A stretch of DNA of 45,311 nucleotides from NCBI GenBank assembly GCA_905234985.1, contig CAJOJQ010000021.1:1-45311 (forward strand), read 5' to 3'. Below, one piece after another: positions 26,250 to 33,926 of the stretch. Numbering within the stretch: position 1 is the stretch's first letter; every line of letters begins with the position of its first letter. The DNA comes from an uncultured Christensenellaceae bacterium (lineage in GTDB: Bacteria > Bacillota > Clostridia > Christensenellales > Aristaeellaceae). The translations under genes and the position numbers were made by a program. The notes below the pieces were generated by a model that was not told the origin of the DNA, ran no database searches, and worked only from the letters and a program-made list of their open reading frames with translations.

Positions 26250-26294
26250 CGTGATGCGCTATGTTTGTATATGTTTCGTTTCGCAGTGAGCCGA

Positions 26295-28157
26295 TCACTT
26301 GCCCTGGGCGGTGAGTTCATCCAGCCAGGCGTCATAGGCGTCGTAGTATTCGTCGGTACTCATGGGCTTCTCCAGGAGATGCTGGCCCTTGAAGCGGCAG
26401 GTGGCCAGACCGGTGGGGGCGAACTGCGCCTCGAAGGGATTCAGACGGGAGGCCGTGTAACCGGCGGTATCAGAGCCGAAGGGAATCGCCACGGCATGGT
26501 TGAGCAGATACGCTTCCGCCTCGGCGTAAGCCTGATAACGCGCTTCCGGATCGGTGGTGGAGGCTTCGCCGGCGACCTTCAGCAGGTTAAAGTAGGTCAG
26601 AGTGCCGTCCTCGTCGAAGAGGTCGGCCTGGGTGGCGAACTTGTAGAAGTTGTAGTTATTGCCATCCTTGAAGGGGCTGGTCATGTTCTCGGGATCGTCG
26701 TAGTCCAGGCCCCAGTTGCACTTCAGGAAAGCATAGTTGCCGGAGCGGCGGATGGCCTTGAGGAAGCCCGAGGAGGGACCGGCTTCGATGACGATGTCGA
26801 TGTAATCCTGACCCAGCAGGCCTTCCAGCTGCTGCTCCACTACCTGGCATTCCTCTGCCCAGGTGGAGGAGGAGGGATTGTAGCTCATGAGGATCTTCAC
26901 CGGGAAGGTGGCGCCGGCTTCGGTCAATTCCTGCTTGGCGGCGTCCCGGGCGGCCAGGGCTTTTTCGGCATTGGCGGTCAGATCCGGAATCTCGGCCAGC
27001 GCCTTCACCATATCCGCGTAATCGGTGCCGTTATACACCACGATGCTGGCGGGCGTGAGGGAATCCCAGATCAGGTCGGAGGGATTGTCCGGCTCGATGA
27101 CGGTCTTGGCCTTCAGGCGGTCCAGGCCGAAGTACAGGGACTTGCGGAAATTCTCGTTGTTGACGGCGATCTTCCAGTTTTCGGGTTCGTATTCGGCGTC
27201 AAACTTGGGATCGAAGTTGAAGCAGAAGAAGTAGGAATACTGGCCTACCTGGCGCACAGGATGGATCAGGTCGGCCTTTGCCGGGTCGGCCAGCCATTCG
27301 GCGGCGATGGTGGGGGTGATGTCGGCGGCGTCAACCTCGCCGCGCAGATACATTTCAGGAGAAAGCGTGCTGGCTTCCTTGTTGTAGAGTTCCTTGATGG
27401 TGGTGATGTACACATGCTCCGCGTCCCAGTTGGCGGCGTTCTTGGTGAACACGCGGCATTCCTGGGGCTTGAATTCGGACAGGATATAGGGGCCGCAGTA
27501 CAGCAGCGTGTCGTTGCCGGTGGCCAGGCCGAATTCGTCGCCCTTTTCCGCCAGGAACTTGGCGTTCACCGGCATGTAGCAGGAATAATCCAGCATGGAC
27601 AGGAAGAAGGGAATGGGTTCCATGGTGGAATAGGCGATGGTGTAATCGTCCAGGGCCTTCACGCCCACCGTTTCAAAATCAACGGGAGCAGGCGCTTCTT
27701 CGCCTTCGCCGGGAACCTCGGTGCTTTCATAGTAGGCTTCCGCGCCCGCCAGATAATCGGTCAGGATCCAGGCGTTGGAAGCGTCGTTCTTGGCGTCCAG
27801 CACGTACTGGGCGGAGGTCACAAAGTCGTAGGCGGTCACGTCGGCGTAGTATTCGCCGTTCTGATTCACCCAAGTGGAACCCTTGCGGAGGTGGAAGGTC
27901 CAGGTCAGGCCGTCCTCGCTCTGCTCCCAGGTTTCAGCCAAGCAGGGAACGATGTTGCCGTAAGCGTCGCGCTCCACCAGCGTGTCGATAATGTTGGCGG
28001 CCACAGCGAATTCGTTGGCGGTGCCTGTGGTCAGGTAGTTCAGGCTGGTCACTTCGCCGCTGTACAGCGTGGTATAAGTGGCCCCGTCTTCCGCCACGGC
28101 GCCGGTCATGCCGATCAGCAGCGCCAGGCAAAGCAATAAGGAAACGATTTTCTTCAT
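26295..28157 (-). CDS. oppA: Peptide ABC transporter substrate-binding protein OppA
   Basis: This is an SBP_bac_5 family peptide-binding protein, 620 residues from the ATG at 28157, which has GGGAG about 9 nt upstream. A signal peptide (1-22) ends in GAVA before Glu-Asp. No lipobox Cys is present at the cleavage site, which is unusual for a monoderm binding protein. The mature chain contains the family features near the start (LYSGEVTSLNYL, LAETWEQSEDGLTWTFHLRKG). It captures peptides outside the membrane and delivers them to OppBC. It is the first gene of the operon oppA-B-C-D-F. Confidence 0.94.
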   Translation of the reverse strand: MKKIVSLLLCLALLIGMTGAVAEDGATYTTLYSGEVTSLNYLTTGTANEFAVAANIIDTLVERDAYGNIVPCLAETWEQSEDGLTWTFHLRKGSTWVNQNGEYYADVTAYDFVTSAQYVLDAKNDASNAWILTDYLAGAEAYYESTEVPGEGEEAPAPVDFETVGVKALDDYTIAYSTMEPIPFFLSMLDYSCYMPVNAKFLAEKGDEFGLATGNDTLLYCGPYILSEFKPQECRVFTKNAANWDAEHVYITTIKELYNKEASTLSPEMYLRGEVDAADITPTIAAEWLADPAKADLIHPVRQVGQYSYFFCFNFDPKFDAEYEPENWKIAVNNENFRKSLYFGLDRLKAKTVIEPDNPSDLIWDSLTPASIVVYNGTDYADMVKALAEIPDLTANAEKALAARDAAKQELTEAGATFPVKILMSYNPSSSTWAEECQVVEQQLEGLLGQDYIDIVIEAGPSSGFLKAIRRSGNYAFLKCNWGLDYDDPENMTSPFKDGNNYNFYKFATQADLFDEDGTLTYFNLLKVAGEASTTDPEARYQAYAEAEAYLLNHAVAIPFGSDTAGYTASRLNPFEAQFAPTGLATCRFKGQHLLEKPMSTDEYYDAYDAWLDELTAQGK

Positions 28158-28232
28158 GGAGGTTTCTCCCTTCCCCTTAGATTTCATGAAGAACCAAAGC
28201 CTTCTGCCGGTTCTCACGGTAAACAAAACATT

Positions 28233-28260
28233 AGCATAAAAATTGAAATATTGCAATCAA
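28233..28260 (-). promoter_or_regulatory. Promoter of the opp operon
   Basis: On the minus strand, TTGATT (28260-28255) and TATGCT (28238-28233) are 16 nt apart in an AT-rich segment, about 75 nt upstream of the oppA start. Confidence 0.5.
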
Positions 28261-28336
28261 TATACAAAGAAAATGCAGTTTGCATACAAAAATACAGAAG
28301 CCAGTCCGGGTTTTGCCGATTATTTTGATAGGCGTA

Positions 28337-28365
28337 TTGACTTTTCGCGTTCGCCGTGTTATCCT
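28337..28365 (+). promoter_or_regulatory. Promoter of the Rrf2-iscS-iscU unit
   Basis: TTGACT (28337-28342) and TATCCT (28360-28365) are 17 nt apart, 50 nt before the Rrf2 gene start. Confidence 0.6.
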
Positions 28366-28376
28366 TTTCCTGCAAA

Positions 28377-28395
28377 CCCGACAAAAACGGTCGGG
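28377..28395. promoter_or_regulatory. Inverted repeat at the transcription start (candidate Rrf2 operator)
   Basis: CCCGAC and GTCGGG form a perfect dyad separated by 7 bases, immediately downstream of the -10 box. Its position would block initiation or early elongation if bound. Binding by the Rrf2 protein encoded just after it is inference. Confidence 0.45.
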
Positions 28396-28414
28396 ATTTT
28401 GGGAGGGGGCCTTT

Positions 28415-28858
28415 ATGAAGCTGTCCACCAAGGGAAAGTACGGGCTGTACGCCATGATTTTTCTGGCCCGGCGGCACGGGGAAGGGCCGCAAAGCCTGAA
28501 AGCCTTCGGGGAGCTGAACCTGCCGGAAGCGTATTTAGAGCAGCTGCTGGGGGCGCTTCGCCGGGCCGGACTGGTGAACACCGTGCGGGGCACCCAGGGC
28601 GGGTATCTTTTGTCCCGGGAGCCGGAAGGCGTCACGGTGAAGGAGATATTGGAAGCCATGGAAGGGCCTGTGTGTTTTGCGGACTGCGTGGCCGATTCGG
28701 ACCAGCCGCCCTGCGCTCACAGCGGCGACTGCCCCGCCCGGGGGGTATGGGAATACCTGACGGGGGAAATCAACGCGCTGCTGAATCGCATCACCCTTTC
28801 CGATATCCTGCATCAAAATCTGCGTCATCTTGAAAACGTTACGGAGGAAACAATATGA
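28415..28858 (+). CDS. Rrf2-family regulator with Cys cluster (IscR-like)
   Basis: This is a 147-residue winged-helix transcription factor of the Rrf2 family. The N-terminal MKLSTKGKYGLYAM and QGGYLLSREP segments are characteristic. Four cysteines lie at about 87, 91, 100 and 106, in the region where IscR binds a [2Fe-2S] cluster, so it probably senses Fe-S status; CymR-type members lack these. The ATG at 28415 has GGGAGG about 8 nt upstream, and an earlier in-frame ATG at 28280 lacks family similarity. It overlaps the cysteine desulfurase gene by 4 bp (ATGA), which strongly supports a role controlling Fe-S assembly. Confidence 0.9.
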   Translation: MKLSTKGKYGLYAMIFLARRHGEGPQSLKAFGELNLPEAYLEQLLGALRRAGLVNTVRGTQGGYLLSREPEGVTVKEILEAMEGPVCFADCVADSDQPPCAHSGDCPARGVWEYLTGEINALLNRITLSDILHQNLRHLENVTEETI

Positions 28859-30036
28859 TGGATCGCATTTACATGGACAACGCCGCTACCACCGCCATCT
28901 GTCCCGAAGCCCTGGCCGCCATGCTGCCCTGCTTCGGCGAGCATTTTGGCAACGCTTCCAGCATCCACGGCACGGGCCGGGACGCCCGCAAGGTGCTGGA
29001 GGACGCCCGCCGCACGGTCGCGGACATTTTGGGAGCCAAACCCGCCGAGATTTATTTCACCTCCGGCGGCTCGGAAAGCGATAACTGGGCCATTAAGGGC
29101 GCGGCCTTCGCCAACCGGAAAAAGGGCAACCACATCATTACCAGCCAGATCGAGCATCACGCCGTGCTGCATACCTGCCAGTGGCTGGAAAAGCAGGGCT
29201 TTGAGGTCACCTATCTGCCGGTGGACGAATACGGCCTGGTGAACCCCCGGGACGTGGAAGCCGCCATTACCGACAAAACCATCCTGATTTCCATTATGGC
29301 CGCCAACAACGAGATCGGCACCATCGAGCCGATTCCCGAAATCGGCAAAATCGCCCGCGAGCATAAGATCATTTTCCACTGCGACGCGGTGCAGGCCGTG
29401 GGGGCCATCCCGGTGAACGTGGATTCCTGGCGTGTGGATATGCTCAGCCTTTCCGGCCACAAGTTCCACGGCCCCAAGGGCGTGGGCGCGCTGTACATCC
29501 GTACGGGCACGAAAGTGGACCAGTTCCTCCACGGCGGGGCCCAGGAGCGGGGCCGCCGGGCCACCACGGAAAACGTGCCCGGCGTCGTGGGCATGGCGGC
29601 GGCGCTGGAAAAAGCGGCGGCGAACCTGGAAGAAAACGGCGTGCGCCTGACCTACCTGCGGGATAAGCTGATTCAGGGCATTTTAGACGCCATCCCCTAC
29701 GCGCGGCTCAACGGCCATCCGCTCCAGCGCCTGCCCGGCAATGTGAACGTATCCATTCAGTACATCGAAGGCGAAGCGCTGCTGCTGCGCCTGGACCTGG
29801 CGGGCATCGCCGCGTCCTCCGGCTCCGCCTGCACCAGCGGCAGCCTGGATCCCTCCCACGTGCTGCTGGCCATCGGTCTGCCCCATGAGGTGGCCCACGG
29901 CAGCCTGCGCCTTTCCCTCACCGACAGCAACACCGAGGAAGAAGTGGATGAAGCGCTGCGCGTCCTGCCCAAGATCGTGGAAACCCTGCGGGCCATGTCG
30001 CCCATGTACGACGATTTTATCCACTGCGCGAAATGA
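28855..30036 (+). CDS. iscS: Cysteine desulfurase (IscS/NifS family)
   Basis: This PLP enzyme converts cysteine to alanine and supplies sulfur for Fe-S clusters. The 393 residues show the N-terminal YMDNAATT, the conserved His of IEHHAVL, the PLP Lys in SGHKFHGPKG (about residue 200) and the catalytic Cys in a SSGSACTSG loop (about residue 327). The loop is of the group I (NifS/IscS) type. The start is one of two consecutive ATGs, coupled to the Rrf2 gene. It is followed 53 bp later by iscU. The iscS/iscU pair without HscAB, ferredoxin or IscA is the minimal ISC arrangement found in many anaerobes. Confidence 0.94.
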   Translation: MMDRIYMDNAATTAICPEALAAMLPCFGEHFGNASSIHGTGRDARKVLEDARRTVADILGAKPAEIYFTSGGSESDNWAIKGAAFANRKKGNHIITSQIEHHAVLHTCQWLEKQGFEVTYLPVDEYGLVNPRDVEAAITDKTILISIMAANNEIGTIEPIPEIGKIAREHKIIFHCDAVQAVGAIPVNVDSWRVDMLSLSGHKFHGPKGVGALYIRTGTKVDQFLHGGAQERGRRATTENVPGVVGMAAALEKAAANLEENGVRLTYLRDKLIQGILDAIPYARLNGHPLQRLPGNVNVSIQYIEGEALLLRLDLAGIAASSGSACTSGSLDPSHVLLAIGLPHEVAHGSLRLSLTDSNTEEEVDEALRVLPKIVETLRAMSPMYDDFIHCAK

Positions 30037-30089
30037 CAAGGAACTTGTAAAAAAAGAATTTACACGAATAAATGGGAGGAAATAAAGCC

Positions 30090-30476
30090 GTGTATAGCGA
30101 AAAAGTAATGGATCACTTTGAAAATCCCCGCAACGTGGGCGAGATTCCCGACGCCAACGGCGTGGGCACGGTGGGCAACGCCAAGTGCGGCGATATCATG
30201 CGCATGTATTTGAAGGTAGAAAACGGCATTATCGAGGATGTGAAGTTCAAAACCTTCGGCTGCGGCGCGGCCATCGCCACCTCGTCCATGGCGACGGAAA
30301 TGGTGAAGGGCAAGACGCTCAAGGAAGCCCTGCAATTGACCAACAAGGCCGTGGCGGAAGCCCTGGATGGGCTGCCCCCGGTGAAAATGCACTGTTCCCT
30401 GCTGGCGGAGGAGGCCATTCACGCCGCGGTGGAGGATTATTTGAAGAATCATCCGGAGGAAGCGCCAAAGGATTGA
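30090..30476 (+). CDS. iscU: Fe-S cluster scaffold IscU/NifU-like
   Basis: This is the scaffold on which clusters are built from IscS sulfur. The 128 residues have the three ligand cysteines (about 33, 58 and 102) and the Asp two residues after the first Cys, as in NAKCGD, TFGCGAA and KMHCS. The GTG at 30090 is preferred to the ATG at 30072: GGGAGG at 30074-30079 is then a proper ribosome site, and the protein begins with the family's usual YSEKVMDHFENPRN. The next gene starts 13 bp after the stop. Its partners are IscS here and possibly the nearby SufBC-like proteins. Confidence 0.94.
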   Translation: MYSEKVMDHFENPRNVGEIPDANGVGTVGNAKCGDIMRMYLKVENGIIEDVKFKTFGCGAAIATSSMATEMVKGKTLKEALQLTNKAVAEALDGLPPVKMHCSLLAEEAIHAAVEDYLKNHPEEAPKD

Positions 30477-30489
30477 AAAAGGAGAACGC

Positions 30490-32271
30490 ATGCCGGAAGT
30501 ACACGGAAACGTCACAGGCGTCCGGGACAGCCAACTGGCGGAATTAAAAGCCCTGTACGACTGTCCCTTTGAATGGAACGAATACGCGCCGCGCGAGCTG
30601 ATTTTAGAGCTTGCGCGGCATTCGTGCGCTTTGAACCGGGAAATCGCGGTGTACGTGAGCCGGGACGGGGACGTGCTGGACGTGACCGTGGGGGTCATCG
30701 ACAGCGTGCCCCTGCTGGACCTGCATCTGCGCAGGAACAGCAAGCGCCTGTCCTGCGTGCGCTGCATCCACACCCATCCCGGCGGCAGCGCCCAATTGTC
30801 CGACGTGGACCTTTCCGCCCTGCGCTCCCTCATGCTGGACAGCATGTGCGCCATCGGCGTGGCGGAGGACGGGCACGTGACCGGCGTCAGCGCCGCGTTC
30901 CTGACGGAGCGGGTGAACGGTCTGCCCGGCATCGTAATATCGGAGGTTTATCCCCTGAAAAAACTGCCCCAGGAAGCCTGGATGCGGGAAATCGAGCTGT
31001 CCGACCAGCGGGTGATGCAGGGGGACGAAGGGGATATTACCGAGCCGCCGGAACGCGCCGTATTGGTGGGCATTGATTCGGAAAAATCCCTGGACGAATT
31101 GGCCGCCTTGGCGGAAAGCGCCGGGGCGCAGGTGGTGGGCCGGTTCTTCCAGAAGCGCCCCAAGCCGGACACCGCCACCTTCGTGGGCAGCGGCAAGGCC
31201 CAGCAACTGCAATTGGACGCCCAGGCCCTGGAAGCCGATCTGGTGATCTTTGACGACGAGCTGACCGGGGCGCAGACCCGCAACTTGGAGGAAATCATCG
31301 GGGTGAAGGTCATCGACCGCACCACCCTGATCCTGGATATTTTCGCCCAGCGCGCCCAAAGCGGCGAGGGCAAATTGCAGGTGCAGCTGGCCCAGCTCAA
31401 ATACCGTTCCGGGCGGCTCATCGGCCAGGGCCTGATCCTGTCCCGCTTGGGCGGCGGCATCGGCACCCGAGGCCCCGGCGAAAGCAAGCTGGAAATCGAC
31501 CGCCGCCGCATCCGGGAGCAGATCACCGCCCTGAAGCGCGAGCTGGACGCCCTGCAAAAGCAGCGCCAGCTTCGCCGCCGGAATCGGGAAAGAAACGCCA
31601 TTCCCATCGTTTCCCTGGTGGGGTACACCAACACGGGCAAATCCACGCTGCTGAACACTGTCACTGGCGCGGGGGTATACGCCGAAAACAAGTTGTTCGC
31701 CACACTGGACGCCGTATCCCGCCGGGTGGAGCTGCCTGACGGCGGCGAATTCCTGCTGGTGGACACCGTGGGCTTTATCAGCAAGCTGCCCCACGAGCTG
31801 GTGGAGGCGTTCAAATCCACCTTGGAGGAAGCAGCCCTTTCCGACCTGCTGGTGGTCGTTTCCGACGCCGCCTCCCCTGATACGCCGGAGCAGCACCGGG
31901 TGGTGGAGGAAGTGCTTTCGCAGATCGGGGCCGACACCCAGCCCCGGATCGACGTGCTGAACAAAAGCGACCTGATCCCCGCCGGGGAAGAGGTACTGCC
32001 CATCATGCCGGGGGCGCTGCGGATTTCCGCCAAAACCGGCGCGGGCCTGGACCGGCTGCTTGCCGCCATCGCGGGGGAACTGCGCAAGAAGGAACAGCGG
32101 CTCACCCTGCTTGTGCCCTTCGACCGTTACGCCGTCGTGGGCGAATTGCGGCAAAAGGGCCGGGTGATCGAGGAAGCCTATGAGGATACGGGCACCCGGG
32201 TCACGGTGATGCTCCCCGCCGACGCCGCGGGGCAGATCGCGGCCAAGTATGGGGACTTGATACAAAAGTAA
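30490..32271 (+). CDS. hflX: GTPase HflX with a JAMM/RadC-like N-terminal domain
   Basis: HflX is a ribosome-associated GTPase that splits stalled ribosomes. Residues about 190-370 are the HflX N-terminal domain with the Gly-rich GGIGTRGPGE segment, and about 371-540 the G domain (GYTNTGKST, DTVGF, NKSD). At 593 residues it is longer than the usual 400-430. The first 190 residues form an extra domain with HTHPGGSAQLSDVD (His94, His96, Ser104, Asp107) and a Glu at 51, the exact spacing of the JAMM metalloprotease motif seen in RadC. Long HflX forms are known in Clostridia, but the role of the extension is not established to my knowledge. It lies 13 bp after iscU. Confidence 0.93.
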   Translation: MPEVHGNVTGVRDSQLAELKALYDCPFEWNEYAPRELILELARHSCALNREIAVYVSRDGDVLDVTVGVIDSVPLLDLHLRRNSKRLSCVRCIHTHPGGSAQLSDVDLSALRSLMLDSMCAIGVAEDGHVTGVSAAFLTERVNGLPGIVISEVYPLKKLPQEAWMREIELSDQRVMQGDEGDITEPPERAVLVGIDSEKSLDELAALAESAGAQVVGRFFQKRPKPDTATFVGSGKAQQLQLDAQALEADLVIFDDELTGAQTRNLEEIIGVKVIDRTTLILDIFAQRAQSGEGKLQVQLAQLKYRSGRLIGQGLILSRLGGGIGTRGPGESKLEIDRRRIREQITALKRELDALQKQRQLRRRNRERNAIPIVSLVGYTNTGKSTLLNTVTGAGVYAENKLFATLDAVSRRVELPDGGEFLLVDTVGFISKLPHELVEAFKSTLEEAALSDLLVVVSDAASPDTPEQHRVVEEVLSQIGADTQPRIDVLNKSDLIPAGEEVLPIMPGALRISAKTGAGLDRLLAAIAGELRKKEQRLTLLVPFDRYAVVGELRQKGRVIEEAYEDTGTRVTVMLPADAAGQIAAKYGDLIQK

Positions 32272-32283
32272 ACTGCGGAGGCA

Positions 32284-32964
32284 ATGATGATCGCAAAGTT
32301 GTTGAGCCTGCTGCTCACCCTTCTTTCCCTGGGTCAGGCGGCGGTGGATTCGTATGTGAGCGAAGCCAGCTTAGGGGGCAATCTGTTCCTGGTGAACCGG
32401 GATTATGCCATCACGGCGGACTATGTGCCGAACGATTTGGTGAAGCCCAACGTGCTGGGCGGCAGCGAATCCACCATGCTGCGGGCGGAAGCCGCCGCGG
32501 CCTTGGAGGAAATGTTCACCGCCGCAAAGGAAGAGGAAGGCTATCTGGTGGTGGCCGTTTCCGGCTACCGCAGCTACGGAAAGCAGGCGGCCATCCACAG
32601 CCAGAAGGTAAGGTCTGTGGGCAAAAAAGAGGCCCTGCGCGTGTCCGCCCCGGCAGGTTGCAGCGAGCATCAATTGGGGCTGGCTATGGACGTGGGCCGC
32701 AAGCGCAACACCAGCTTGAACAAGTCCTTCGGCGATTCGCCGGAGGGCCAGTGGGTGGCGGAAAACGCCCACCGGTTCGGCTTCATCATCCGTTATAAGG
32801 CGGAGTGGGAGGAAGTGACCGGCTACATGTACGAACCCTGGCATCTCCGCTATGTGGGAAAGGAACACGCCGCCCGGATTTACGAATTGGATATCCCCTT
32901 TGAGTACTACGTCGCCCAGCTTCGCGCGGCCCAGGCCGCCCTGGCGGGGAAGGGAGCTGAATGA
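32284..32964 (+). CDS. VanY-type D-Ala-D-Ala carboxypeptidase, first copy
   Basis: This is a secreted peptidoglycan carboxypeptidase of family M15B. Of its 226 residues, 1-20 are a signal peptide. Zinc-site motifs are present: SGYRSYGKQ, SEHQLGLAMDVG (His and Asp ligands) and EPWHLRYVG (Glu base and His ligand). It removes the terminal D-Ala from stem peptides outside the membrane. GGAGG precedes two consecutive ATGs. The stop overlaps the start of a paralogous gene by 4 bp. Confidence 0.92.
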   Translation: MMIAKLLSLLLTLLSLGQAAVDSYVSEASLGGNLFLVNRDYAITADYVPNDLVKPNVLGGSESTMLRAEAAAALEEMFTAAKEEEGYLVVAVSGYRSYGKQAAIHSQKVRSVGKKEALRVSAPAGCSEHQLGLAMDVGRKRNTSLNKSFGDSPEGQWVAENAHRFGFIIRYKAEWEEVTGYMYEPWHLRYVGKEHAARIYELDIPFEYYVAQLRAAQAALAGKGAE

Positions 32965-33773
32965 TGGTCAAAAGGCTGACGCTGCTTTTGCTTTCGGCGC
33001 TGCTGGCTTTTGGCGCGCTGCCCGCCTTGGCGGAAGGCATGCCGGACTGGGAGTATCCTTTGGCGCCGGAAATATTGGATGATTTCGATGAGTACATTGT
33101 CCTGGCGAACCGGAAGCGTTTGCTTTCCAGCGATTACAAGCCAAACGATTTGGTGAACACCACCTGCAAAAAATCATCCGACGCGGGAACGCCCGAGCTT
33201 CGCCAGGCGGCCAGCGAGGCCATCAACGCCATGTTCGCCGCCGCCCTGGAGGACGGCTTCACCCTGTACCTGAAAAGCGCCTACCGCACCTACCAGACCC
33301 AGAAAACCATGTACAATAACCGGCTGGATAAGTTAGGCCGGGACGACGGGCTGGTGTCCTATCCCGGGGCCAGCGACCATCAGACCGGCCTTGGCGCGGA
33401 CATTCTCAATTATGAATGGACGAAAAAGGACGGCATGAACAAGGAGTTCGCCAAAACCAAGGAAGCCCAGTGGATGGAAGCCCACTGCGCGGAATTCGGC
33501 TTCATCCTGCGCTATATGTCCGACAAGGAAGAAATCACCGGCATCAAGTTTGAACCCTGGCATTTCCGCTACGTGGGCAGGGAAGCCGCCGCCTACATCA
33601 TGGAAAACCACCTATCCCTGGAGGAATTCACCGAGGAATGGCAGGCTTACGTGGCCGATTGGGAGGCCCGGGGCGGCGATTTCCGGGAGCTGATCATCCA
33701 GCGCGCCCAGGTAAACCCCGTTACTGTGCTGGACGACGAAGGCGGGGAAGAAGAGCTTTCCATCTTCTATTAG
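32961..33773 (+). CDS. VanY-type D-Ala-D-Ala carboxypeptidase, second copy
   Basis: This is a second M15B carboxypeptidase of 270 residues with a signal peptide (about 1-21). Motifs SAYRTYQTQ, SDHQTGLGADIL and EPWHFRYVG match the metal and catalytic positions of the first copy. The two are paralogues from a tandem duplication that is old, because sequence identity outside motifs is limited. The C-terminal 50 residues are an acidic tail absent from the first copy. It overlaps the previous gene by ATGA. No van-type regulator or ligase is nearby, so this is cell-wall remodelling rather than vancomycin resistance. Confidence 0.92.
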   Translation: MMVKRLTLLLLSALLAFGALPALAEGMPDWEYPLAPEILDDFDEYIVLANRKRLLSSDYKPNDLVNTTCKKSSDAGTPELRQAASEAINAMFAAALEDGFTLYLKSAYRTYQTQKTMYNNRLDKLGRDDGLVSYPGASDHQTGLGADILNYEWTKKDGMNKEFAKTKEAQWMEAHCAEFGFILRYMSDKEEITGIKFEPWHFRYVGREAAAYIMENHLSLEEFTEEWQAYVADWEARGGDFRELIIQRAQVNPVTVLDDEGGEEELSIFY

Positions 33774-33781
33774 GATGACGA

Positions 33782-33892
33782 AAGGTAGGAGGTAGAAAGT
33801 AGGAGGTAGGAGGTTTTATATTGTTATTGAAAAAAGCAATTTGGTCATTTTGCACTTTATACCTCCTACTTCCTACCTCCTACCTCCTACTT
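33782..33892. repeat. GGTAGGA-repeat palindromic element, copy 1
   Basis: The left arm 33782-33814 is built of 7-bp units close to GGTAGGA. The right arm 33861-33892 is its inverted counterpart (TACCTCC units). The AT-rich spacer is 46 bp. The arms could form a hairpin of about 32 bp between the VanY gene and the RNase H-like gene. A second copy is at 38533-38656. Confidence 0.75.
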
Positions 33893-33926
33893 CATGTCTT
33901 TATTGAATGCGAAGGGGGAAAAGAGG

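Noticed and set aside
25518..28139. 873-residue open frame on the plus strand
   Set aside because: It runs antisense to oppB and oppA, whose products match known families along their whole length; the frame is a result of GC-rich codon use.
30604..32265. 553-residue open frame on the minus strand
   Set aside because: It is antisense to hflX, whose GTPase motifs are clear.
32284..33773. Vancomycin-resistance cluster
   Set aside because: Only the VanY-like carboxypeptidases are present; no vanR/S, vanH, ligase or vanX gene lies nearby.
33782..33892. GGTAGGA repeats as a CRISPR array
   Set aside because: The units are 7 bp and contiguous, arranged as an inverted pair, without spacers or cas genes.
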